Positions 8,204 through 16,735 of a stretch of DNA of 64,000 bases are shown here, one piece after another. Position 1 is the stretch's first letter, and each line of letters begins with the position of its first letter. The notes beneath the pieces were generated by a model. It had not been told where the DNA came from, did no database searches, and saw only the letters and a program-made list of their open reading frames with translations. The stretch is from JBKHAJ01 sp964641125 (lineage in GTDB: Bacteria > Spirochaetota > Spirochaetia > SPDA01 > CAZSGZ01), in the NCBI GenBank assembly GCA_964641125.1, contig CAZXMO010000006.1, positions 1 through 64,000 on the forward strand, read 5' to 3'. The position numbers and the translations under genes are program-made.

Positions 8204-8235
8204 TTGACCCGCAAACATAACTTTGTTAACTTAAC
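8204..8235 (+). promoter_or_regulatory. promoter and probable autoregulatory operator of the TetR gene
   Basis: TTGACC (8204-8209), a 17-bp spacer and TAACTT (8227-8232) form a sigma70-type promoter. The 11-bp palindrome GTTAACTTAAC (8225-8235) covers the -10. TetR regulators commonly repress their own promoter from such a site; this use is inferred. Confidence 0.55.
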
Positions 8236-8262
8236 ACTGTAATTTTACTTGGGGAGGCATTA

Positions 8263-8856
8263 ATGTCCAGACCACGGAATCCGGAACTGGTGGAAGCAAT
8301 TCTCGATGCGGCTGAGAGTCAGGTAGCCCGAAAGGGATACTCCAGCGTCACCATGCGCGGGTTGGCACGGAAGGTAGGAGTTACACCGACGACGCTCTAT
8401 TACTACTTTTCCGACAAGGAAGCTCTCTTCGAGGCGGTCAAATTCCGGATCCTCGGCAGCCTCGATACCCACATACGGGAATCGATCGATGCCGGAGCTT
8501 CACCCGCGGACCGCCTCTTTCATCTGATGGTCACCTTCCTCAGATGGATGGTTCGGGAGAAGCACCGGACCGAGCTCGTTTTCGAGTCTCTTCCGCCTAA
8601 AACCGAGCTTACGGAGGAGGATTTCGAGCGGTACTACAGGGTTCAACTCTACGCGGAAGATCTCATCAAGCAGGGAGTGGAAGAGGGGGAGCTCGACGTA
8701 TCCGATCCGGAGGTAGAATCGAACGTGTGGCTCGCACTTCTCTACGGCACCGCCAAACTCCACGCTGAACAGCGCCTCTCCCCGAAATTCTGGGAAACTA
8801 TAGATCCGCTCGTCGAGCGGATCGAACAACTCTATTCATATATTAGGAGAAAATAG
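8263..8856 (+). CDS. TetR family transcriptional regulator
   Basis: A 197-residue one-component regulator. Residues 8-55 form the TetR helix-turn-helix: ILDAAESQVARKGYSSVTMR, then LARKVGVTPTTLYYYFSDKE, with the typical YYYF recognition-helix end. The remaining helices form a ligand-binding and dimerisation domain with no recognisable ligand signature. The start follows GGGGAGG. The stop lies 2 nt before the next start, so it is co-transcribed with the secreted DUF2271-like protein, which may be its regulated target. The palindrome over its own -10 suggests autorepression. Confidence 0.92.
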   Translation: MSRPRNPELVEAILDAAESQVARKGYSSVTMRGLARKVGVTPTTLYYYFSDKEALFEAVKFRILGSLDTHIRESIDAGASPADRLFHLMVTFLRWMVREKHRTELVFESLPPKTELTEEDFERYYRVQLYAEDLIKQGVEEGELDVSDPEVESNVWLALLYGTAKLHAEQRLSPKFWETIDPLVERIEQLYSYIRRK

Positions 8857-8858
8857 AT

Positions 8859-9512
8859 ATGAACACAAAAGCACTTTTAATCTTACTGTGTATGGTTCTC
8901 GCCGTGTCAATCGCCTGGAGCGAACCCATGGAACGAACCCTGGAGGTTACCGTGGTTCCCGGTGAATCCTTCGAGCACAAACACCGCTTCGGCATCATCA
9001 ATAAGACCCTGAGGCCGCAGATCGCCGTTTGGGCCATGGACGCGGAGGGCAATTTTATCACCACCATCTTCGTCACCAAACGGGGAGGAACCCGCAAATG
9101 GATTGGCGGTGAAGACCGGCCCGAAGCCCTTCCCGTATGGTACGCGGCGGCGGGAACCGAAGAAAAGGACGCCCCCGATACCGTAACCGGAGCTACCCCG
9201 AAGCGGGAGAGCGAAATATCCTGGCATCCTCCCGGAGAACGGAAGGGAAGCTTCGTTACAATCGCCGCGGAGGTCAACAGCTCCTTCGATTACAACGATA
9301 CCTATACCGAAGGCAATTCCGGCGTCAACGGGCAGCCTTCGATCGTATACTCGGCAAGTCTCGAGCTCGATAATCTCGACCGCAAGGTGATCATGGCCCC
9401 CAAGGGAACCGGCGACGTAGCGGGAGAGTCCGGAGAAGTCCGCACCTCCCTCAAGGGAATTACCTCGGCAGCCCGGATTGTCGAATCGATCGTTATAGAG
9501 TGGAATGATTGA
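8859..9512 (+). CDS. secreted DUF2271-like protein
   Basis: A 217-residue protein with a clean signal peptide (KALLILLCMVLAVSIAWS, cleavage near residue 21) and no further membrane helix, so periplasmic. The core PQIAVWAMDAEGNFITTIFV, then TRKWIGGEDRPEALPVWY and DTVTGATPK, resembles the DUF2271 pattern of small exported proteins; this assignment is by memory of the motif and is tentative. Two strands rich in E/D and the SIVYSASLELD segment suggest a beta-sandwich. It follows the TetR gene by 2 nt in a two-gene operon that ends in a strong bidirectional hairpin. Biochemical role unknown. Confidence 0.6.
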   Translation: MNTKALLILLCMVLAVSIAWSEPMERTLEVTVVPGESFEHKHRFGIINKTLRPQIAVWAMDAEGNFITTIFVTKRGGTRKWIGGEDRPEALPVWYAAAGTEEKDAPDTVTGATPKRESEISWHPPGERKGSFVTIAAEVNSSFDYNDTYTEGNSGVNGQPSIVYSASLELDNLDRKVIMAPKGTGDVAGESGEVRTSLKGITSAARIVESIVIEWND

Positions 9513-9534
9513 CTAGAAGCCGAAAAATAAGAAA

Positions 9535-9562
9535 GGCCGGAGGGGACAAGTCCCTTCCGGCC
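9535..9562. terminator. bidirectional intrinsic terminator
   Basis: A long GC stem (GGCCGGAGGGGA paired with TCCCTTCCGGCC, 12 bp with one G-T pair, 4-nt loop) sits between the convergent DUF2271-like and symporter genes. Plus-strand T tracts follow (CATTTTTAC) and minus-strand T tracts lie on the other side (CTTATTTTTC). Confidence 0.8.
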
Positions 9563-9603
9563 GCAACCATTTTTACATCTATGAGAAGTCTTTGAGCTTC
9601 AAT

Positions 9604-11085
9604 TTATGAGAAAGATTTATTGTACTGCGCCCTCTTCGCGTCCAACTCCGTCATAAGCTCCGCGTCCCGCTTTGGAGTAGCCAAGCTCACGAGAACGAAG
9701 GCAATAATATTCAGGATGAAAGCGAACAAACCCGAATGCATACCGAAGGGGGCGATCAATCCGGGGATGAAAGTCACCAGGCAGAGAGCGACTACACCAA
9801 CCAAGAGTCCCGCTATCGCCCCGGCCTTAGTGGATCTGCGCCATATGAGCGCGCCTACTGTAGGAACAAAAACCTGCGCAGTTCCCGAAAGAGCTACCAA
9901 ACCTATCGTGACAAGAAGCCCGGGGATAAAAATCGACATGAAGTATGCGACGGCGGCGAAAATCAGAATCGCTATCCGGCCTACCCAGACGAGACGTTTC
10001 TGTCCCACGTCCTTGTTGATAAGGCGCTGATGTATATCGACCGTGTAGACCGCTCCCATGGCGTGGATCTGCGAGTTCGCCGTCGACATTGCCGCGGCGG
10101 CACCTCCGGCACAGATCAATGAGGCCAGTGCGAAGGGAGCGTATTTGAACAGCATAACCGGGAGTATCTGGTCCGCCTTCTCGACTCCCGGTTCGAGGAT
10201 GACCCCGGTATTCCCGACGAGCATCGACCCTATATAGGCAATTGCCGCGAATCCTAGGAGAAACGGCATGAGGTTGAAAAGCTTCGACGATTTAACCGCG
10301 TACATGCGTGTCCACAGCTGAGGCCCCATGAATGCCCCGATAGGGGTAATGATAAACATGGAAATCCACAAACCCGGTCCATGTACGCCTTGAGGTCCCG
10401 GTAGAGTCAGGCTTTCCGGGGCGGTTTCCTTCAGCCTCATAAAAAGAGATTCCACTCCTCCTACCTTCGAGGCGATAAAGAATCCGGCGAATATCATACC
10501 GAAGAACAAAAGAACACCATAGAAGATATCCGTCCAGGCAACCGCCCTGAGTCCTCCGGCCCAGACGTAGACAATGATTACCGCGTAGAATATAAGCCCC
10601 GCAAACTTCCACGGTATGAGCCCGCGGGAAGCTACTTCGATGAGATAGGCCCCTCCGGTCAGCTGAATCTGCAGATACGGAAGCGTAAAGATCAGCATAA
10701 TTATGGTAATAATGGCATTGAGGGACTTCGATCGATAGTGTACCTGGAAATAGTCCCGGGGGGTTATACAGTTATATTCCCTGCCGTAGAACCATACCCG
10801 TTTTCCGACCAGATAATAGAGGACACCGAAAAATAAATTCCAGGCAATCGCGGTCCAGTATACAGGGCCCCGGGTATAGAAATACGCATTGGATCCGAGG
10901 AACGCGAAAGAGCTCCACCACGTAGCCGCAACCGTAAAAAAAACCGCAAGAGAACCCATAGCCCGGCCTTGTACGAAGAAGTCTTCAGTCGTTGGGAGTG
11001 ATTTTCTCTTGGCTAACATTCCCATTGCGAGAGGGATGGCCATGAATAATCCGATAATAACAATAGCTAAAGCGCTCTGACTCAT
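9604..11085 (-). CDS. sodium:solute symporter (SSS family)
   Basis: A 493-residue inner-membrane transporter with about 13 hydrophobic helices. It starts SALAIVIIGLFMAIPLAMGM and carries SSS-family signatures: FFVQGRAMGSLAVFFTVAATW (helix 1 with the unwound substrate region), VYVWAGGLRAVAWTD (the conserved GG-R-AV-WTD motif) and CAGGAAAAMSTANSQIHAMG (helix 8, with the serine/threonines of the Na2 site). It should take up an organic solute with Na+. The start overlaps the stop of the small upstream gene by 4 bp (ATGA). The amidohydrolase upstream in the same direction suggests that an amide or N-acyl compound is the substrate, but the sequence does not show it. Confidence 0.9.
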   Translation of the reverse strand: MSQSALAIVIIGLFMAIPLAMGMLAKRKSLPTTEDFFVQGRAMGSLAVFFTVAATWWSSFAFLGSNAYFYTRGPVYWTAIAWNLFFGVLYYLVGKRVWFYGREYNCITPRDYFQVHYRSKSLNAIITIIMLIFTLPYLQIQLTGGAYLIEVASRGLIPWKFAGLIFYAVIIVYVWAGGLRAVAWTDIFYGVLLFFGMIFAGFFIASKVGGVESLFMRLKETAPESLTLPGPQGVHGPGLWISMFIITPIGAFMGPQLWTRMYAVKSSKLFNLMPFLLGFAAIAYIGSMLVGNTGVILEPGVEKADQILPVMLFKYAPFALASLICAGGAAAAMSTANSQIHAMGAVYTVDIHQRLINKDVGQKRLVWVGRIAILIFAAVAYFMSIFIPGLLVTIGLVALSGTAQVFVPTVGALIWRRSTKAGAIAGLLVGVVALCLVTFIPGLIAPFGMHSGLFAFILNIIAFVLVSLATPKRDAELMTELDAKRAQYNKSFS

Positions 11086-11339
11086 TGCTGACCTCCTCTC
11101 GATTCACCTTCGTCCTTGAAACCCCGGCCTTTCCCCCAGTTGGTCTGGTATCCGATAAACATGAGGATAACCATAATTGCCCACATAATGATGGTGAAAC
11201 TGTAGATAAAAGGCAGGCCGAAAATCATCGGCTCAACACGATTGATGAGAAAAATCCCCGGAAATTCCATTATCGCGAAACCGATAATGATGAGTATCCA
11301 GAGTACCGAACGTAGAGGGAATTTCTTTTTTTCTTCCAT
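11082..11339 (-). CDS. small two-helix membrane partner of the symporter
   Basis: An 85-residue protein with two membrane helices (SVLWILIIIGFAIMEFPGIF and FIYSFTIIMWAIMVILMFIG) and a charged, hydrophilic C-terminal tail. The start follows GGAGGAGGAG. It overlaps the symporter gene by 4 bp, so the two are translationally coupled. Small proteins of the YhdT/DUF997 and DUF3311 types precede SSS transporters in the same way, and I place this one in that functional class by position and topology; the exact family is unsure. Probable role: assembly or stability subunit of the symporter. Confidence 0.75.
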   Translation of the reverse strand: MEEKKKFPLRSVLWILIIIGFAIMEFPGIFLINRVEPMIFGLPFIYSFTIIMWAIMVILMFIGYQTNWGKGRGFKDEGESRGGQQ

Positions 11340-11400
11340 GTACTCCTCCTCCTATTGGTTTTTTCGGCCCCTCAAGGGACCGTTGCGTGACGGTATTACC

Positions 11401-13023
11401 TTATCGTACGAAAACAGTTTGCCCTCCGAGCATAGTCCGTACTACCTCGATAGTTCGTATTTCTTCGGGATGTACGGAAAAAGGATTTTGAGAGAGGAAA
11501 ACCATATCCGCCAGCTTTCCCGGTTCCAGAGTCCCTTTTTCCTTCTCTTCGAAGGACGCATACGCGCCGCCTAAAGTATAAATCCTCAAGGCCTCTTCCA
11601 CAGATACCCGCTGGGACAATCCTATAGGCAGTCCTTCGGAGCTTTGCCGGGTTACCATGGCCTGGATAGCCGTAAGAACGTCCTGCATCCCGCACGGGTT
11701 ATCGGAGCTGCCCCCGACAGGTATTCCGTAATCGAGGAATGAGCGGTGCGCGAACATCCCTTCGATCCTCTCACCGTAGGGGGCCATCTTTTCCCCGTGT
11801 TCCCACACGTAGGTGCTGAAAGGCAGAACCACCACTCCGAGTTTCTTGATCCGCTCGAGAAGACCGGGATTTACGACCGTGCAGTGGGCAATACGATGCC
11901 GCGGTTCGGTACGGGGAAAATCCCGCATTGCCTTCTCGTAGGCGGTCAATACCATATCGATAGCGTTATCCCCGTTGGCATGTATCTCTATCTGATATCC
12001 AGCCTTGTGGACTTTCCGGACGAAATCTTCAGTCTCCTCGGGCGTTTTTGTTGCAATTCCGCAGTAATCTTTTCCGTGGACCGTTCCGTCTCCATAGGGC
12101 TCACCGAGCCAGGCGGTATGAGCCGCTATCGCGCCGTCGGCGAAGCTCTTGATTCCGCCGATCTTCAGCATCGAATTTCCGAAGCCCGACTTGATCCCCG
12201 TCGCTTCGAGACGCTGAAAGTACGAATCCAAAACGATCATGTATACTCGAGCACTGAGACTCCCGCGCCTCAGTGCTTCCTGATAGGCTTCGATTTCCGG
12301 CGGTCCGACCAGGGCGTCCCCTACGCTGGTAATCCCAAATGCCGCCGTCTCTTTACAGGCGAGTTCCACCGCCTTGACCTCTTCATCGAGAGTATACGGA
12401 GGCACGAAGGAGCCTTCTCTGCCCATCCCGGTTACAAAAAGGAAATGCGCTTCTTCGAGACACACCCCCGTAGGAGTTCCGGACGCATCCCGAACGAAAG
12501 TCCCCCCCGGGGGGTCCTCGGTATTTCTCGTTATTCCCGCAATTTCGAGGGCTTTCGAATTGCACACACCGGAATGACACGTCTGGGAACGCAGATGTAG
12601 AGGATGCTCCGTGGAAGCCCTGTCCAGGTCCCAACGTGTCGGATGACGCTTCTCCTCGAGCTTCGAATAGTCATAACTTCCTCCCAGGACCCATTGCCCC
12701 GGGGGAGTTTCGGACGCTTTTTTCTCGAGGGCCTGCACGATATCTTCGATACTCCCGACCTTACATGGACTCACGTCGACCTGGAGAAGCTGCTTGCCCC
12801 TCAGAGAAAGAAGATGGCAGTGAGCGTCGATAAAACCCGGAAGAATCGTTAGACCTTCCGCATTCTCGACGGTGACGCCCGGGCCTTCGAGCTGGGCAAT
12901 TTCATCGTTGCTTCCAAGCGCCGCGATTCTTCCGTCTTTTACTGCTATCGCCTCGTACCGGGTATTTGCGCTATCGAGACTGTAGATATTTCCATTCTTG
13001 ATTATGAGGTCCGGCCGGAGCAT
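11401..13023 (-). CDS. amidohydrolase, YtcJ-like (amidohydrolase family 3)
   Basis: A 540-residue metal-dependent hydrolase with a TIM barrel. It shows the composite beta-sandwich start (LIIKNGNIYSLDSANTRYEA), the metal-binding GFIDAHCHLLSL, the catalytic segment GIKSFADGAIAAHTAWLG, the histidines of YQIEIHANGDNAIDM and HRIAHCTVV, and the final aspartate block VGGSSDNPCG. YtcJ relatives hydrolyse amide, formamide or N-acyl bonds; the substrate is not known here. A GTG at 13086 would add a hydrophobic stretch (VFVAFFPLFALLVQ) and lies 5 nt from a possible -10 (TATAGA, 13103-13098), so a longer membrane-anchored form is possible; ATG 13023 fits the family better. It probably forms one transport-degradation unit with the downstream symporter. 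Confidence 0.85.
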   Translation of the reverse strand: MLRPDLIIKNGNIYSLDSANTRYEAIAVKDGRIAALGSNDEIAQLEGPGVTVENAEGLTILPGFIDAHCHLLSLRGKQLLQVDVSPCKVGSIEDIVQALEKKASETPPGQWVLGGSYDYSKLEEKRHPTRWDLDRASTEHPLHLRSQTCHSGVCNSKALEIAGITRNTEDPPGGTFVRDASGTPTGVCLEEAHFLFVTGMGREGSFVPPYTLDEEVKAVELACKETAAFGITSVGDALVGPPEIEAYQEALRRGSLSARVYMIVLDSYFQRLEATGIKSGFGNSMLKIGGIKSFADGAIAAHTAWLGEPYGDGTVHGKDYCGIATKTPEETEDFVRKVHKAGYQIEIHANGDNAIDMVLTAYEKAMRDFPRTEPRHRIAHCTVVNPGLLERIKKLGVVVLPFSTYVWEHGEKMAPYGERIEGMFAHRSFLDYGIPVGGSSDNPCGMQDVLTAIQAMVTRQSSEGLPIGLSQRVSVEEALRIYTLGGAYASFEEKEKGTLEPGKLADMVFLSQNPFSVHPEEIRTIEVVRTMLGGQTVFVR

Positions 13024-13256
13024 ACCGGATATATGCATATGCTGTACCAACAAAGCAAAAAGCGGAAAGAACGCGACAAAAACCACGAGTAGCTATTTCT
13101 ATACACAAAAAGGAATTAAAAGCCGGGATGACAACACGGACTTTACCGGACGGTAGCACGGAGAAAACGGTATGGGCCGGTATAACCAAGGTTATTACTA
13201 TTGTTATACTCCCGCCGGGGGACATAAAAAAAGTTATCGGTGATCATGAAGTCGAA
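13024..13256. other. intergenic region upstream of the amidohydrolase
   Basis: About 230 bp separate the response regulator stop from the amidohydrolase start. It contains an inverted repeat (GTATAAC...GTTATAC, outer arms near 13181-13210, with inner ATAACC/GGTTAT), a minus-strand TATAGA at 13103-13098, and no sigma54 -24/-12 element that I can recognise, although a sigma54-type regulator gene ends next to it. No gene is supported here. Confidence 0.35.
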
Positions 13257-14675
13257 TCAGTCTTCCCGGTCATCCTGTTTCGAGAGCCTCTTACTCAGAG
13301 CGGGCTGGCTGATCCCTAACAGAGCGGCGGCGCGGGAGATGTTCCCCTCTGTCCTTTTCAAGGCCTCTTCTATGAGCATCCGTGTGCACTGCTTCAATGT
13401 GGGGAGAGTGCGCGGGAATGCAATCGAATCGCTTCGTTCTGCCGTGCTGGGTGCCGAGGCCACGACGGAGGGACGCTCCCCTCCCCGGGCAATCCTGTTC
13501 CCCGTCAAAGGCCCGGAATTTTCCGTACTTAGGGCATGTAATAACATTGAATGGAGCTGCCTGACGTTTCCCGGAAACGGGTGCTCACTTAAAGCCGTGT
13601 AGAAGCAGGATTCGACGACGGGGCGAGGCTTCCCCATCTCATCGCAAATCCTATCGATAAAATAATCGGCTAACAGCGGAATATCGGACTTTCGCTCCCG
13701 AAGCGGAGGAATAACGACTTCATACACGGAAAGCCTGTAATAAAGGTCCTTCCTGAATCGTCCCGTCTCGATCAGCTCCTCGAGGGGCTGGTGTGTGGCC
13801 GCTATTATTCTGCACGAGCTCTTTTTCGCCGCATCCGAGCCGAGGGCATAATATTCACCGCTTTCGAGCAGCCTGAGCAGCTTTATCTGACTGTTCACCG
13901 GGAGATCCCCAATCTCATCGAGGAAGAGGGTTCCCTCGGAAGCCTTTTCGATGAGTCCGGAACGCTTCTCGAGGGCCCCGGAGAAAGCGCCTTTTTTATG
14001 TCCGAACAAGGTGTCGGAAAACATCGTATCGTCGAGCCCCGCGGCGTTTATCTTGACGAGTTCTCCCGGTCTTCCGCTTATCTTGTGAACAGCTTCGGCA
14101 ATCAGCTCCTTTCCGGTCCCTGTTTCGCCTCTGAGCAGGATCGAATGGTTCGTGCCTGCTATCGCCGAAAGATAATGAAAGAGGGATATCATTCTCCGGT
14201 CCGACGTAACGAGCCGCTCGAATTCGGAAGGCGGTTCAGGCTCACTCGAGAGGAGCTTATTCCGAAGAACGATATTTTCACTTCGCAAATCTTCCATTTT
14301 TAGAGCGTTCTTGACCGCGGCTATAAGCTTGTTGTTTTCTATTGCCTTGACGAGATAATCGGCGGCTCCCTTCCTGATACATGTTACGGCTTTTGTCACA
14401 TCGTTGATCCCGGTGATGATGATGACGGGGACTGCGGGAAAATCCGAATTGATCCGCTCGAGCAAAACCTCTCCTGAAACATGCGGCATCGTCAAATCGA
14501 GGAGGATTAGAGACGGAGTATCGCTCTCGATCAGCCCTTCCACCTCTCTGCTGTCGCCGCACGTTACGATGTTCGTTATTCCCGCGGATAAGAGAACATT
14601 GGATAACGTATCGAGGATTTGCGGCTCATCGTCTACTAGGAGGATAGGTTTTTTCGGATACAGGGACGAATTCAT
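13257..14675 (-). CDS. sigma54-dependent response regulator (NtrC family)
   Basis: A 472-residue regulator with three domains. The receiver (residues 5-120) has KPILLVDDEPQI and the phosphorylated Asp in SLILLDLTMPH. The AAA+ sigma54-activating domain has Walker A LLRGETGTGKELIAEAV, Walker B GTLFLDEIGDLP, and the sigma54-contact loop HKKGAFSGALEKRSG, where Ser replaces the usual Thr of GAFTGA. A Fis-type helix-turn-helix follows (EGNISRAAALLGISQPALSKR). The start at 14675 overlaps the kinase stop as ATGA, giving strict coupling. Phosphorylated by the adjacent kinase, it would switch on sigma54 promoters; no obvious target promoter lies in this window. Confidence 0.93.
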   Translation of the reverse strand: MNSSLYPKKPILLVDDEPQILDTLSNVLLSAGITNIVTCGDSREVEGLIESDTPSLILLDLTMPHVSGEVLLERINSDFPAVPVIIITGINDVTKAVTCIRKGAADYLVKAIENNKLIAAVKNALKMEDLRSENIVLRNKLLSSEPEPPSEFERLVTSDRRMISLFHYLSAIAGTNHSILLRGETGTGKELIAEAVHKISGRPGELVKINAAGLDDTMFSDTLFGHKKGAFSGALEKRSGLIEKASEGTLFLDEIGDLPVNSQIKLLRLLESGEYYALGSDAAKKSSCRIIAATHQPLEELIETGRFRKDLYYRLSVYEVVIPPLRERKSDIPLLADYFIDRICDEMGKPRPVVESCFYTALSEHPFPGNVRQLHSMLLHALSTENSGPLTGNRIARGGERPSVVASAPSTAERSDSIAFPRTLPTLKQCTRMLIEEALKRTEGNISRAAALLGISQPALSKRLSKQDDRED

Positions 14676-16680
14676 CTGGGCGCTCCATCCGGGTTTTTTC
14701 CGGTACAAGCGGGAAGTATTACCGAAGCCTTCGTTCCCCTCCCCGGCTTAGAGATAATAGTGAGCCTTCCTTTGTGGTCCGTAATAATTGTGTTGGATAT
14801 GGACAATCCCAGACCGCTTCCTCCCTCCTCCCTCTTCGTGGTGAAAAAGGGATCGAAGATCTTTTTCAATCTTTCCTCTTCTATTCCACAGCCCTCATCG
14901 ATTACATTCACTGCGATCTCGCCGGTTCCGTCGAAATNNNNNNNNNNTTCTGATCAGGCAGCGACTGACACGCGTTTTGTATTAAATTGATAAAAACCTG
15001 TTCCAGCTTCTGCGCGTCTCCGTAAATAGGCGGAAGGCTTTCTTTTAATCGAGTGGTAAAACGATTCGTTCCGTTCTTGATCATATTACGGCATAGATTC
15101 ACCGCCGTTTCTAAGAGCACGTTTACAGATACTTCCGACCACTCAGCTTCCGTTTCTTCCCGGGAAAAGGTCTTTAAATCGGTGACTATCTTATGGATTC
15201 TCCTCGACCCTTCACTGATATTTCGTATGTAATCCGGTATTTTATCCCGTAAAATACTGTAAGACATGCCGTTAGAGACAAAATCTCCGTTATCCGCATA
15301 ATATTCATCGAGAACAGGCCTCAGGTCCTTCCAGACGTCTTCCAAGAGAAGAGAACTGGACATAAGGAACTGATTGGGGTTGTTTACCTCATGAGCAACA
15401 CCTGCGACGAGAATGCCCAACGAAGAAAGTTTATCGGCACGGATGAGCTGTTCCTGCTGTACCCGCGCCTGCCGCTCGGCAGTCTTTCGGTTGGTAATGT
15501 CAACTCCCGTAATCAGTATACGGTTCTCATCCTCCGGCAGGAAGAAGCTTTCGGAAAAGAGGATGGTCCTCAACTTTCCATAGGCATCGACAAGATCGAA
15601 ATCCGCGGCGTGGGTATATTCCCCTTTTCCTACCTCCCTGAGCATCGTCCTCAGCTCTTCCTTCTGTTCCGGGGCGAAGATATCCTCTATCGATGTGTTA
15701 GTGATTTCCTCTTTCGTGTACCCGATTTCCTGAAGGAAAGATCCGTTTATATCCTTGAGGTATCCCTCCCTATCGATAATCATCCGGACTCCGACGCTCT
15801 CTTCGTACAGATACCGGTACATTTCCGACGATTTCTTGACCTCCTTTCTATAATCCTCGAGCGTCGAAAGCATCGAAGAAAATCCGGACAGAATCTCATG
15901 CTCATCCGAGTCCTCGGCAAATTGGGAGGCCGGCATATCAGGAAACCTACTCGGATCGGCTGAAATCGCATGAAAGGATGAGACGAGAATCTTGAGGCAC
16001 TTCATCTGCGGTCGAAGATAGAGAAAGAGCAATAAAGAGATCCCGGAAAATCCTATGACGATGAAAAGAAGGGGACTGAGCAGATAATCAAAAAAGAGCG
16101 AATCTATATCATTGTAAAACATTCCTGTTCCGATGTAACACTGGAGGGAAGGGATACCGCGAACATAGGAGAGCTTTCTGCCGGAGTTTTGGCTTCCCGG
16201 CGGCGCGTAATCATAAAAGACATACCCTTCTCCGACGGGGCTCGTTGCTGCCGCTATTAAATCTCTAATGTAATAATTTCCGTATTTATCCTGCGCATCG
16301 AGCTGGTAGGTACCCTCCAGCCAGGGTTCGAGAGGCTGAACCAGCATGATTCCCTTATAGGAACTCATGAAAAAATAATTCTCCATCGTCTCGCTGGTGT
16401 ATGTCATCCTTCCCACGAGTTCTGTTATGCGCTCAAGACTCTCCTCTCTCGTGAGGTCATCATCCTCGTATTGATCAATAAGAGGCTGAATTGTATTGAG
16501 ACTAATCTCTACTTTTCTCCTTATCTCATTTTTTCTTAGATTGATGAGATTCTGACGATAGTTGCCCGCAAGAACTGTAAGGATTATCATAAGACCAAAA
16601 AATAACAGTATAAGAGTTATATATAATCTAGCGGTAGTTCTATTGAAGACCGATAAGAATTTCGGTTTTTTCATCGCCAT
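14672..16680 (-). CDS. membrane sensor histidine kinase with Cache and PAS domains (crosses an assembly gap)
   Basis: The gene is one kinase split by ten Ns. In order: membrane helix (residues 15-35), an extracytoplasmic Cache-type domain (from EISLNTIQPLIDQYE through MENYFFMSSYKGIMLVQPLE to YIGTGMFYND), a second helix, a linker, a PAS domain (YLYEESVGVRMIIDREGYLK), the phospho-acceptor box VAGVAHEVNNPNQFL, and an ATPase domain with N box INLIQNACQSLPD, then DEGCGIEEERLKKIFDPFFT and GSGLGLSISNTII. It senses a periplasmic small molecule and phosphorylates the coupled NtrC-type regulator. The start may be the third codon (ATG 16674), where the predicted transcript begins. Reading frames on both sides agree only if the true gap length is 2 modulo 3, not 10. 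Confidence 0.9.
14938..14947. other. assembly gap (10 N) inside the kinase ATPase domain
   Basis: Ten Ns. Upstream frame ends at ...SLPDQ and downstream frame resumes at FDGTGEIAVNVIDEGC. Ten bases would break the frame, so the gap size is a placeholder; a few codons are missing. Confidence 0.95.
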
Positions 16681-16730
16681 ATTATACCAGATATGTCAAA
16701 TTTGACTTTTCCCCTCGACCCCGGGATAAT
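16681..16730. promoter_or_regulatory. divergent promoters of the histidine kinase and CysQ-like gene
   Basis: Plus strand: TTGACT (16702-16707), 17 bp, GATAAT (16725-16730), then 5 nt to the ATG at 16736. Minus strand: TATAAT (16686-16681) placed so that +1 would be the A of ATG 16674, with a poor -35. Between them lies the 12-bp palindrome GTCAAATTTGAC (16695-16706), overlapping the plus -35. Neither gene has a ribosome site; both transcripts are predicted leaderless. Confidence 0.55.
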
Positions 16731-16735
16731 ACCCT

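Noticed and set aside
11362..11384. Hairpin (CGGCCCCTCAAGGGACCG) after the amidohydrolase as a terminator
   Set aside because: No T tract follows on the minus strand, and the symporter genes lie directly downstream.
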